64,000 bases of DNA from Cannabis sativa (Eukaryota > Streptophyta > Magnoliopsida > Rosales > Cannabaceae): contig NC_083605.1 of the NCBI RefSeq assembly GCF_029168945.1, positions 40,871,280 through 40,935,279 on the forward strand, given 5' to 3'. Of this stretch, positions 34,459 to 46,164 are shown piece by piece (the stretch's first letter is position 1; every line of letters begins with the position of its first letter). The position numbers were made by a program, and so were the translations under genes. The notes under the pieces are model-generated. The model was given only the letters and a program-made list of their open reading frames with translations, was not told where the DNA came from and did no database searches.

Positions 34459-36600
34459 ATAATTATAATAAACTATAGATTATAACATTATCATTATTAT
34501 AATAGTATCTTAACAACTCACGGGATTTTAAAATTTATAATTTACCAAACACTCAGCTGAATTTTTTTTCACAAGTCTGCTACAATTATTTTTTCTCACA
34601 GCACAATTACAGTTGCTTTTCATTACAGTAAAATTGTTCCAAATTGTCCCTCATTAGCCAAAAATGTGCTCGATTGCATAAAATTCACTTTTTTTTTTTT
34701 TTGTTTCTTTAAAGCTCATCAACACAATCTCGTCACCAGATCAGCTTTAGTATCGTTATCGTAATAGTATTAGTAGTTATAATATGTTATAAAGCAATAT
34801 TCTAGATGCAACTTAGTCTTAATTAATTAAACTGTGTCTATATATTTTATAAGGATTATTTCACAAAAACATAAAAACAACAAAAAAAAAATTAGAAAAA
34901 TACGGTTTCACGAAATTTTAAATATTTTTACGATTTTTTTGATTTTATTTACATAAAATACGGTCTTTTTATGTTAAAACTTTGTTCATTTGTTGTTAAT
35001 TTTTTGTTATTTGTATGTTATTTTTTGTTGTTATTTTTATGTAGTTTTTTTGTTGATTTTATGATGTTTTCGTGTTATTTTTTGGAAAACCGTAAAAATG
35101 TAAAAAAAAAAAAATATATTCTCTGAACGTAAAAATGTAAATATTTTACAAAAAAATAGTGCCTTATATAATTATTCGTATTTTATAACAGCTAGGTTTT
35201 TGCTTTTAATATTGTGGATTCAAGATTTTTCTAAGCAAACAAAAAAGGTTATGAAATTTTAATTGAAGAGTGGATAATTTGGTTTGTTTAGTTGGTCTAC
35301 TGCTAACTCTCCTCCTATCATTTACAAAAATGCGGTAAACTGTTATATTCTTTTTGTTTATTTATAGTTGTCATGGAGTTAGTTTTTTCCTTTTTGGGGC
35401 TATTTTATAGTTAACTTATAATTGTTATGAGATTGAATTTTGTTAATTTTTAGTTATTTTTTTACATTTTGCTAAAAAAGTCATATTTTTTTAAATAAAA
35501 AATTCTATAAAATTGTAAATAAAAGTTTAAAAAAAATAAGTATTTTTGGAAAAACTTTTTTTTTCTAAGCAGCATAAAAAAAAAGGGCCAAGATGAAAAA
35601 TGGCTCTAAATCTAACAATTAAGTTAATAAAAGTCCCTTTTTAAAAAAAATTAACAAAATGTCCAATCTCTTAAAAGTTTGATAATGAAACTACAATTAT
35701 AACCTTGAATAATTAAGTGTTTGGTATAGTTATTTTACAAAATAGTATATCTTTTTATGTGCAATAATATATTAAAAAAAAATTGAAACGTAATATATAT
35801 ATATATATATATTTGAAATAACTAAAAGGTAGTATATTAGTTTATGATTGTAGTATATTATTTTAATGTGCTATGGTATATAATGAACGAAAGACGGAAA
35901 TTAGAAAATGTAGAATATTAGTTTAAGTTTGAGGTATATTTATATTTCACTAGGAAATATTGTCTTTATGTTCATTAGTATATCATGAAGAAAAGAAAAA
36001 GAAAAAAAAACATGTGGAATATTAAATTAAGTTTTTGGTATATATATATTTTTTCCACTATACTGGTGGTATATTAATTTTTCAATATAGTTTTTATGCT
36101 TATGATTGCAAAATATAGTTTTTATATGCTATTGTATATCGTGGAAAAAAAATCATTTAATAGTATATTAGTTTAAGTTTATGGTATATTTATATTGGTC
36201 TAAGGTATATCGTTTGTATGTGATATGTATATCGTGAAGGATAGAAAGGAAAAAAACAACTATTAAATATTAATTTAAGTATGTGGTATAGTTATATTTG
36301 ACTGAGGTATATTGATTTTATGTTCATTGGTATTTCATGAAGGAAAGAACAAGAAAAAAAAACTTGTGGAATATTAAATTAAGTTTTTTGTATAATTTTT
36401 TTTTCACTATGCTGGTGGTATATTAATTTTTGACTATGGTATATCTGCTTATGATTGTGGTATAAGTTTTTGTATGCTACTGTACATTGTGGAAAATAAT
36501 TCATTTAATAGTATATTAGTTTAAGTTTGTGATATATGTATATTGGTTTAAAGTATATTGTTTGTATATCATATGATATATTAATAAAAAAAACTAATTA
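34459..36600. other. AT-rich intergenic DNA with degenerate direct repeats
   Basis: No coding frame. Notable items are poly-T/A tracts, a (TA)n run at about 35793-35812, a T-rich possible foldback around 34845-35175 (ATAAGG near both ends in inverted sense), and the direct repeats described separately at 35934-36583. Confidence 0.6.
35934..36583. repeat. two direct repeats of about 300-310 bp (period about 350 bp)
   Basis: Segment 35934-36245 and segment 36285-36583 share, in order: ATTTATGTTCATT-type phrase, CATGAAGGAAAGAA, TGTGGAATATTAAATTAAGT, CACTATGCTGGTGGTATATT, CTTATGATTG, and TAGTATATTAGTTTAAGTTT. They differ by many substitutions. A third partial copy may precede them near 35815-35930. 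Confidence 0.68.
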
Positions 36601-37046
36601 CAGTAGAACCTCTATTTAAGAATACTCTATTCAAGAATAACCTCTAATTTGTTATAAAAGAATCAAGTCCCAATTTGGGCCAGTTATAAATAAGAATAAC
36701 CTCTAAATTGTAATTTGTTATACATTTTCTAAGTCACGTATTAACAAAGTATACCTCTATATAAGAATAATTACATCTTAATAAAATATATACATGTATT
36801 TTGTAAATTTATTTATGTAAAATTAATAATTTTATTTTAAATTATAATACATGTATGAAATTATATTTACTCTAAAATATTTCTATTATGATATATTATT
36901 AATGATTATTTATTGTTATTATTGTTACATTGATATTTTTTGGTTTTTTAATTTTTTTTTCTAGTGTAACTCTATTTAGTTATAACCTCCCAATTAGAAT
37001 ATAATTTACTTAGTCCCAAGTGTATTCTTGGATAGAGGTTCTACTG
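36601..37046. mobile_element. pogo/Emigrant-like MITE with TA duplication
   Basis: 446 bp. The left end is CAGTAGAACCTCTATTTAAG and the right end in reverse complement is CAGTAGAACCTCTATCCAAG; about 25 bp of inverted repeat with two mismatches. TA flanks both sides. The CAGTA..ACCTCTAT ends resemble plant Emigrant/Lemi1-type pogo elements known to duplicate TA. The interior repeats AAGAATAACCTCTAA and has no ORF. Confidence 0.83.
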
Positions 37047-37675
37047 TATATGCTTAAATAACATATTAAACAGCTACAACAACAACAAAATCTAAAAGAA
37101 TAAAACATATAACACCGTTTATATAATGAAAAAATAGTTGACAAAAATTCAGTAGAGAAGTTTTGATCTATTGTTTTTCATAATTTCTATTAAAGGAATA
37201 AAACATATAATACCTTTTATAAATGAAGGGTATTTTAGGTATGAAAAAGTAAAAAATGACATTTGATTTATTATTTTAAAAAAAAAAGGACATTAACTAT
37301 CTATAAAGTTAAAAATAAAGCCATTTACTTGCATTTCTCTAAAAAAAAAACTACCATCTAGTTAAAAAGAACAAATGGTTAACATTTACTTTTGTCAAAA
37401 AAGTGTCTACTTGTACATTGTATTTTTAGAATAGTTGTGTTTTTAATAATTCTTATTTAGTACTTTATATTTTAAAATTATACATATTTAGTCCCTTAAA
37501 CTCAAATTTAATTGAAAAAAATCTATCAATACTATCAAATTATCTTTAATTTTATGAGTTATAAATTCAAATTTAATTATTAATAACATATAATGAAAAC
37601 TGTTTAGTTAAATTGATAAAATTGTGTTAATTAAATTTGATTTAAGGATAGGCTAATTAGGATTTTTACCCCCAT
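37047..37675. other. AT-rich intergenic DNA, nothing recognised
   Basis: Poly-A and AT-rich stretches without ORFs, inverted repeats or similarity to the other elements that I could see by eye. Confidence 0.5.
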
Positions 37676-38065
37676 TAACTTTACCATGTACTAAATCATA
37701 TTCCTTGAATTTTTTTAGCTGTTAAAAATTCTCCCTAAACTTTTTTAGCTATTAAAAATTTCTCATAAACTATTGAGATTGTTGGATTTAAAGACATTTG
37801 TCCAGTTTCATTTAATTTTACTGATTTTTTGGTTGTCCATGCATTAAATCATGCTCCCTAGATTTTGATATCTACCAAATAATGCTCCTCGAACTTGGAC
37901 ATATACTAAATTAAGCTCCTGAACTTTCATCCATGTTAGATTTTCCTTACTAAAATTAAAAAAAAAAAAAAAATTAACAATCTCAATAGTTTAAGAAGAA
38001 TTTTTAATGGTCTTAAAAGCTGAGATGGCATAATTTATTACATGTTAAAATTCAAGAACAAAAAT
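37676..38065. repeat. imperfect foldback (MITE-like) repeat
   Basis: The left arm, about 37680-37795, contains CTATTAAAAATTTCTCATAA and ACTATTGAGATTGTT. The right arm, about 37975-38062, contains AACAATCTCAATAGTTTAAG and TTTTTAATGGTC in inverted order. The arms match imperfectly. No clean target duplication was identified, so the family is unassigned. Confidence 0.5.
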
Positions 38066-39641
38066 ATAATTAACCATTAGAATACTATATGTACATTCTC
38101 AAACTGAAAAATACCAAATGAACATTATAAAAAATCAGAGTACTAATTATACTTTTCAAAAATACATATGACTAAAAGAGTATATTCCCCAATTGAATTT
38201 TATGTAAGTGTTTTGTTTTGCTATGAGAAGATGCAAGTGTTACTTACTGTCTGTGAGAACAATCATGTCAATTTCTATTATAACACGTATGTGCATAAAT
38301 AATTAACTATAGAGTTTTTCACAAAAATAAAATAAAATATTAGAAGGAATTAAAGAGAGTGGGAAGAGAAAAAAGGAATGACGACCACCTGTTATGATTT
38401 CTTAAATCTTCATTAGGATTTAATTTTCTTAACTATTTTTAATCTTGTCTTGTAGTTGTGGAGCTGTCCTAGTGTCCATGGTTTTTTCTTGAGGTTTTTA
38501 CAAAAATATTAAATTTTAGATAAAATTTACAATTTTACTATTACAATACTGAATCTTTTAAGAAAATACTGTCTTCTTATAAAAATAACTGTAAAACAAC
38601 ACTACAGAATAATTAAAACAACAGTAAAACATTTAAAAAACAACTGTAAAACAACTGTGAAAACTTAACATATTACACGGTATAAAACTTACACAATATT
38701 TAAAAAAAAAAAAAAAAAAAATCTGTCGTAATAAAAAAATTACAAATTTCAATGTATATAGTATAAAAACCCTTTTTTTCTTTGAGTCTCCCTTTTTTTC
38801 TATCTCTACTCACCAGTGAGCTAGCCTAAGACCTCTTCAAGCGTCCATGGTTTTATCTTTCGGGAATATTGTATATGTATATTATATATATATATATATA
38901 TATATTTGCTTTTTGCTTTCCGCCTGCAATGGTAGCAGTGTCAATATGTACAATTATAATAATGTCGAGTGGAGTAGATAAAATGCAACGTGAGTCCGTA
39001 CACTAATGATGGTCGTTGCACGTGTACTAAGACGTAAAGGTCACATGGATGAGTGCCGATAAAGATAACATCAACCAATATCCTATATATAATTATCAAA
39101 AAAAAACCCAATATCCTATATATTATATGACTTTCTTAATCTTGTCTGCATTATCTTATACGAGAATTCATTCTCAGCCAGATCAACCTTAGGGAACCAT
39201 TGATAACCCATCACAGTTAACTGAGTTAAGTGTTCCCAAAGAAACATGAATCACAACCTTCAATGTCAACTACTACATTCTGAGTTTTTACTTTTTTTTA
39301 GTTCTTCAACAAACTTGGTGGAGTCAATGAGAACGAAAGAAAATTAAAATCTTGTACGCATCAAAAATGCTAAACAGTACAGCGTTCCTAAGCAAAAATA
39401 AAATATGAATTTCGAGTTTTAATAAGAAAACTACCACAAAACCATACAGTTTTCTTCAATCTCGTACCCATTTCACTGTATCCTAATTGCTAGTGCCAAA
39501 AACTCAAAGCTAAAATCAAAACCAGAATCGCTTTAGCAAATAAATCAAAACATTCTCATTTTCAATTAGTACATAAACCCACATCAAAACCCTTGAGCTC
39601 TCCTTCAATGCTCATCTACGAATCATAGCATTCAACACAAT
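38066..39641. other. intergenic DNA and probable 3' flank of CCT1
   Basis: Mostly AT-rich, with a homopolymer A-run near 38701-38720 and a (TA)n run near 38884-38905. Repeated AACTGTAAAACAAC phrases occur around 38588-38670. The last few hundred bases adjoin the CCT1 stop codon and should hold its 3' UTR on the minus strand. The poly(A) site cannot be fixed by eye. Confidence 0.5.
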
Positions 39642-42600
39642 CTAATCCTCATTCTGACTTTCGTCTTTGACAAGCCTGATCATGTCATCAATTCTAAGAA
39701 TCGTTATAGCAGCCTCCGTTGCAAACTGTACAAGGACATTTAGGGAAATGTTTGGTTGAGTGTAATGAAAAGGGGGATAAGAATTAAATATAGTAAAATT
39801 AAATTTAAGTAAAAGAGATATCTATATGTATAAATTAATTGTCTATTGGAATAGCCTTCCCTAATTTATTTTTGAAAGAAATTGTCTTCCCGCCTAAATA
39901 ATGGAAAGGCTATTTAATTTTCTATTGCTTTAGACTGCAGTCAGACAATGAAATAGAAAAACAAAATGGATTACATTCATTATCCTTAGGGCCTGAATTT
40001 TACCTGAATTATCTTCACTTTGCTCATTGCAGGCTCAATGACTCCTGCTTCCAAGTTGTTGCGAACAGTACCCTTTAACAGATCCAATCCCATGCTGCAA
40101 AAGTTGAAAAGAAAGCCAAAAATTTAGCTCTAGAACAAAGGACAATTTCCATTCCAAGAAAAATATATATTTTCAGAGTTTTCGGTCTAGGGTATACCCA
40201 TGATTTTATAATTGTCCAAAAAATGAGTTTTTGCCTAATATCATTGCTCATTACAAACACCGGATAACAGTTAAAGTATTAAATAAACATATGTAAAGTC
40301 AAATAGTTGTGCACTTGACACAATTGCAAACTGTCAAGTACACTTGCGCTAAAGTAGCATATGACATAAAAAGAAATGAAATAGTACAAAGGATGCTGAG
40401 AGCAATAAGATGGCATCTAATAGTCCAGCTTAGTTTGGAACAAAATCCAAGTTCGGTCCTCTCTGACAATGATAACAAAATTAAAATTTAGACGGACGTA
40501 AGGACCAGCAAAGTACCTAGATAGATGCTTCTTATCAGCCTTAGTCTGAGCAGTATGATGGTATGCCCGCAATTTTGCCACTAACTCAGTTGCATCCTTG
40601 GCAGCGTTGACAGAGAGAACCTACAGAAAGAGAGGTCGTCAAACATTTCAATTTCAGATCAGACCCATGGGGATACATAATGGACCCATAACATGTACAA
40701 AACTAAACCTTTGGTATGATCAGCAAAGATTCAGCAAACTCTGCAATAGCCAACTGCTCACGAGATCCTAAAGTTGTAGCAAGGTATTCCAAATACACAG
40801 ATAATGCAGACTCGACTGCACCTCCACCTGCTACCACCTGCATACTCGGCCAACATAAAAATGAGCACAAACAATCAGAGTTCGTTCACTAGCCATCTCT
40901 CCAGATCAATAGTAAGAGTAACAAACATTTTTTGAAGTAAAAACACAATGAGTTTACTTTGTTCGCATTTCTGCCACAAAGGGTAGAAAATCTTTAAAGG
41001 ACACAAGGTGATGTCAGAATTGTACAAAAAAATACAGAGACATGAGGGGGTCACAGTGTGCACAAATCAATAAGAAACGTAGAAACAACTCGAGGAGTAG
41101 CTCAAACAGTGAGGCATGCGGTTTGCTCCCACGAGGTATGGGGTTTAAGTCCTTTCCTCTTTTGGGTACCCCCATGTAGCAATTGGTATAGTTTCTTGGT
41201 CCCCAAATACTATGGGCTAAGGGAGAATTGTTAGTTTTAATAAAGGAAAAAAATAAAAAATTGGCCCCCTCTATCAAGGAGCCCATTTAGTTGGGCATCC
41301 ATGACAGTACTTAACTAAGAATGACTCTAATCATTGAAATGAACAGAATAGGCTTGAAATATAAACGAAGACAAAGATGAAGGAGTCAACAGGTTGAAAA
41401 CTACTTTATTTTCATTTTCATTTACAGTAAAATTTGGATTCAGATACATGTATCACATATCTGGAGAAAAGTTCATAATGTTTACCGTGTTTGACTCAAG
41501 GGTTCTCTTCACAATTGACAAAGCATCATGCAAAGCTCTCTCCATCTCATCAAGCATATAATCATTAGCACCTCGCAGGATCAATGAAACCTAGACAATT
41601 ACACAATAATTAGATAATTCATTTTACATAGCAAGGTTTAACAAGGTGTTAAAGTTAAATGCCTCATGCATGACACTCATCTTGTAAATAATTCACCATG
41701 TACAAATAACTTTTAGGATAAAATAGTGATTAAGATCACAAGAGTAGTTTAAAGTAACAGAACTACCATTGATATAAATATAGAAGCAAGTAATAAGATT
41801 TTTATGTTATTGGTATTAAATTTGATTTGGATTCTTGAAATTAGACTCCTTATGAATTTAATTTTCCATTTGGTTTCTTAGATGTGGTTTTATGATTTAT
41901 CTATAAATAGGATTAGCTGTGTTCATTAAATTCTTAGACATGATAAGAATTACTAAACATTTCTTTCTCAAGAATCTTCTCATTCTAAGTTTTTCTATTT
42001 CTCACCTCCTCACTTCTTTTCTACCTTGTTCTACATCAAATAGTTATACTAGAAATCTTTTCATTTTAGTTGACACATAACATTAATAAAACTCTAATAG
42101 CTTTTCAATTTTTGTCTTATTCAATGCTTTAGAATGAAGCAACTCCTATACGGCTTATCTCTTATTAATAAAAAATTTGTTTCATGTAAATTCTTTATAA
42201 CCCTAAAATGTTTCACTTGTTACATTACATGTATATGATATAGTTTTGATTAGATAGTGAGGCCAAGTTAATACTGTAGCTACTTCATAAGAGTATGTAA
42301 TGCAATTAAACCTCCAGACCAAATATAAATTGAGGTAATTAACTCAAGTACTCACTGCACTAGTATTTTTGGTCCCTTTTATCATTATCACATCATCATC
42401 TGAAATGCGCTCCTCTACAACCTCATCCGCAGATCCAAGAAATGATGGCTCAAATGTTTCCTCCCCTTCCATATCAGCAAATGTTGAGACCTGAAGACAC
42501 ATTATCATAATGAAAATCTACAAAAGCACCAATTGCAAATCTTAATAACATAACAGGGTTTAATACCCCACACTAACATGATTGCTGTAAAATAATTATC

Positions 42601-45346
42601 AAACAATGATTTAGTGTGTAGGCTACTTTAGTCATCATCACATCGACTAAGGATCTGTTGAGAGTATATAAATGAGAAAATTACCAAAGTTGCACCAGTA
42701 GCCTTGGCGACATGACGCATATCCTCTTTCCTAACACGTCTAACAGCAATAGCCCCAGCTTCAACAAAATACTGTAGTAACAGAAATTAATTAAAACAAA
42801 ATGCTTAGTAAACCATATATCCATTGGTCAAAACCATTATTTATACGTTCTTCCACAATGTTAAATAAAAATTATATAGATACTTCTTTAACTTCTTCAA
42901 TAAACATGGTGAAATCTTTGAGCTATAAAACATTTATGTAACCCTGGAGCTATAAAACATTTATGTACCCGTTGATGTATAAAATACCTTGAAAAAAATT
43001 AAACTTAATTGTTACCTGAATTCAAACAGAAGTTAGCAGAACATGAATATGTAACTGTGTACAAGAAACAAACATCCTCTAAACAGAAAATGGACATGAC
43101 GAAGACAATTAGAAAGAAGAACAAAAGCTTGCCTTGAGTGCCATGTCATCAATCCCCTTAGTAGTCAGAACAACATTTGCTCCTGCTTTGAGAAGTTTCT
43201 CAATACGCTCTTTCGTCATATCAGCTTCCCTGTTAAGATTTGGGTGTCATCAGTAAATTCTCTAACACATTAATCTGAAAAGAGCTTTAGGTCATTTTGC
43301 TAGTCACCTTTGACGAATTTTTTCAAGTTCCCTAGGATCAGTTACTAAGACTTGAACACCCATTTGCATTTTTGTTTTCTGAAGATTAAAGTCAATACAT
43401 GCAATTCTTGCAGGGGAAACTCTAGTAGGCATTCCTTGAGCAGCACGTCCTGTATTTAAAGCATAACCATTCAAAAGATAACTTTCTCTTGCACTTTTCC
43501 CATGAGCTTTCAAAATATTGATTCCCTGGAACAGTAAAATGCAACATAGTTCAGTATCTGAAAATGTAAAAAAAAACATTTTAACTGTTTATCTGCATCC
43601 TTTAAACCATATGTATAAACTATATAACCTCCATCAACAGATCACCACAGAATGGATAGCAACAAACCTTGATGGGATATCTAATTTCCCCTCGTGCATT
43701 GGTCATCTTTACAGCTTGTACAGAATCTACAACCTGCAAAGAAGAACTTGTACAAATACATAAGAAATTCCAAGAAGTATATACAGCAGATATCATAAGT
43801 GCAAGATAAATCATACAGCAACAAAAATATTAAAAAGTCAAAACCCAACCATAAACTACCCACATAGGTAAAAAAAGTAAGAGTTGGACTACGGAAAACA
43901 AATTAAACCACGGATCTAAGAACACAAACTTATTAATGATATAGGAAATTTGAAATGAATGTTACTTTGAAAGGTATTGCTCCAATTAGTTGGTTGTGAG
44001 AAATAGCATACCAAATTTGCAAAGAAGTCACTATCACCAGCTATTAACTTTGATGACATGCTTGTCTTGGCACAGTTTACCAAAGAATCTTTTCCAAGCT
44101 TCTCAACCTTGAAAGAACAAGAAACAAAGGAATTATGAACATCTTATGCTAAATAAACATCATAAACGTGCATAATCTAATGCAAGAATAATATTTTTCA
44201 CTGTAGATATACATTTCTACAAATACATAAGAACAAATAAAGTAAGACTAAGTGGCAATAAAAACACCACAGACACATGTACTGCTCCGTGAGTGTCATA
44301 GTGTTGTTTAACCTCACTTTCAAGTATAAAAGATACATGTCAAACTTTAAACACCTTCCCCTAAACAAATTCATCACAGACGCCTTACCTTCACAGCCAA
44401 TTTCTCCTCAACGTATTTACAGGCTTCCCTCATAGCAAGCTGTTCACATCAAGGCAAATACATAGATGTTAGGTAATAATACCTAAGGAATTCAACACAC
44501 GAATTTCCATGTTAAAAAACTTAGGCATATGAAGATACTCACTCTATAACCACTGATAATGGAAGTCGGGTGAATCTTGTTCCTCACGAGATCATTTGCT
44601 CTCTGCAATTATTAAATAAACATCACAGATTACTATGCCAACAACCTTCATGAAATCAGCTGAATCAGAAAGGTTCCTCACCTTAAGCAACTCTGCAGCT
44701 ACTATGACCACGGAGGTAGTGCCATCTCCAACTTCTCGGTCTTGAAGCTCCGCCAATTCCACAAGCACCTATACACCACAAATGGAAGTCAAATCACATA
44801 CATAGAGAATATACAAAAATATAATATACACAAACATGAAAATGTGTGGAAAAAAAAATACAAACAAACAAATGGAAAGCTTGTTCCACCTTGGCAGCAG
44901 GGTGCTCAACTTCTAACATCTTGAGAATGGTAGCTCCATCATTAGTAATAGTCACATCACCAATATCATCAACTAACATCTGAAGTAACAAAAAGGCAAA
45001 AGTAACATATTTAAGGGTCCTTAGGTCGAACAAAGCAGATTGGACTAAAATTTCCACAAGTAAAATGTCAAAATAAGGCTCGAGAAAATGGAAGGGTACC
45101 TTGTCAAGACCAACAGGACCGAGCGAGGTTTTGACAATGTTGGCAACAGATTGACAAGCCATCACTATACTCCCCAGAAAGACACACAAATAACATCAAT
45201 GTAAACCTAAAAAATGTAGAAAAATACAAAGCATATGACAGCATATATGGATAAATAGAGCGAAGGAGAGTACCATTTTGGGTACGAACGTCCTGACCGG
45301 ATTGGCGGTCGCCCATAATATCGGGGGTTTGTGCTGAGATAGACAT
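39642..45346 (-). CDS. CCT1: CCT1, T-complex protein 1 subunit alpha (17 exons, 545 aa)
   Basis: Subunit alpha of the cytosolic chaperonin TRiC/CCT, the ATP-driven two-ring complex that folds actin, tubulin and other proteins. Exons (minus strand order): 45346-45274, 45164-45100, 44979-44890, 44768-44682, 44602-44543, 44439-44389, 44107-44012, 43733-43668, 43525-43308, 43229-43133, 42771-42685, 42490-42356, 41590-41486, 40837-40709, 40620-40517, 40094-40004, 39725-39642. All joins keep frame and give 545 residues, the same as the plant family. The start [20 protein letters not shown] matches CCT1 N-termini. ATP-binding and hydrolysis motifs are present: NDG (59-61), GDGTTS (90-95), GGGA (414-417), and the Asp of ALHDAL (397). 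Introns are GT-AG except intron 10, which is GC-AG. No damage is seen, so it is probably functional. It is the only cellular gene here. Confidence 0.96.
41088..41262 (+). mobile_element. tRNA-derived SINE in CCT1 intron 13, antisense to the gene
   Basis: The head reads GAGTAGCTCAAACAGTGAGG, with an A-box-like TAGCTCAAACAGT (41098-41110), followed about 30 bp later by a B-box-like GGGTTTAAGTCC (41141-41152). This is the RNA polymerase III promoter layout of tRNA-derived SINEs. The body continues to an A-rich tail near 41240-41262. Edges are approximate and no target duplication was confirmed. It is not a tRNA gene because no cloverleaf or anticodon arm forms. Confidence 0.7.
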
Positions 45347-45654
45347 TTTTAGGGTTTCGGAGTAAATGAAAAGAAATCCTAAATCAGATCTATAAGGAAG
45401 GAAAAAGAAGAAGTAGCAGACGGCGATTCCTGCGAACTGCCTCTTGAAACTTCACAACAACATACAATACAACATAAAACAACAGCAGCAGCAGCAGCAG
45501 CAACAACTTCCGCTTTAGAGAGTGAGTACCCCTACTGATGTTTTCCTTTGTTCACTAACGAAAGGGTTTTAGAAGCCGCGACGTCGTTTCAGTCTTCTAT
45601 TTACTTTTCCTTTTTATTTTTAGACACCGGGTACAACAACTAAAGCAATCAATT
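45347..45654 (-). promoter_or_regulatory. CCT1 5' UTR and promoter region
   Basis: About 300 bp separate the CCT1 start from the copia scrap. On the gene strand it includes a CTG-type triplet run, (CAG)6 on the plus strand at 45483-45500. It also has TTCTTCTTTTTCC-type pyrimidine tracts just upstream of the ATG, which are common in plant 5' UTRs. No convincing TATA box was located, as is usual for housekeeping genes. Confidence 0.5.
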
Positions 45655-46164
45655 AGGTTATTTGGGTGATTTGAAAGAAAAAAAAAATTATTATTATAAA
45701 ATAATATAAAATAGATGAAAAGAAAGAAGAAATAAAAAGTGAATGAGAATTTCTCAGTTATTTATTTCAGGGATGAATCCTTATTTATACAAAAATATTG
45801 ATTAAAGGAATAGGAAACTAAATTAATATGTAATAAAGGAAAATACAATCAAGCATTAATGGTGATAATTAATTTGGTGATTTAGACATCTATAAATAAT
45901 ATTTCATAATACTCCCCCTTGGATGTCCATAATAATTGCATTAATAAAAACCTTACTGAAAAACTTGGTCAAAAGAAAAAGAGTACATAAACTAGCTCCC
46001 TCTCATTTAGGCATTCGTGGAGATCTTCTAATCGGCGAATTTCGATCTAGTTTGTCGTCTTCTCAAATATTGATGTTGTTGATAACTTTGTGAATAAGTT
46101 TGCAAGATTAACACTTAATTGAATTTATTGAACACCAATATGTATTTTCTTGTAATGTAATTAA
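45655..46164 (-). mobile_element. copia 3' fragment with short LTR (not family A)
   Basis: The minus strand 46150-45914 encodes decayed RNase H C-terminal sequence ending with LHECLNEGELVYVLF-like residues and IIMDIQGG, then a purine tract AAGGGGGAGT. An LTR-like stretch follows, from about 45912 down to about 45655, with a TATA-like TGTATAAATAAGG. The LTR is only about 250 bp, unlike the 1.9 kb family A LTR. The lower edge is uncertain and the 5' part is missing. Confidence 0.65.

Noticed and set aside
34845..35175. Possible MITE with ATAAGG near both ends.
   Set aside because: Terminal matches are short and A/T-dominated, with no clear target duplication.
41805..42035. Short LTR-like stretch in CCT1 intron 12 (TG start, TATA-like CTATAAATAGG, ends ...TTCTACA).
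   Set aside because: No matching flanking duplication, no second copy in the window and no primer or purine tract; kept only as a possibility.
43304..45346. Longer open frames over CCT1 exons (for example 44794-45189, 45104-45346, 43304-43579).
   Set aside because: They read through splice sites into introns; the spliced model gives a complete conserved protein.
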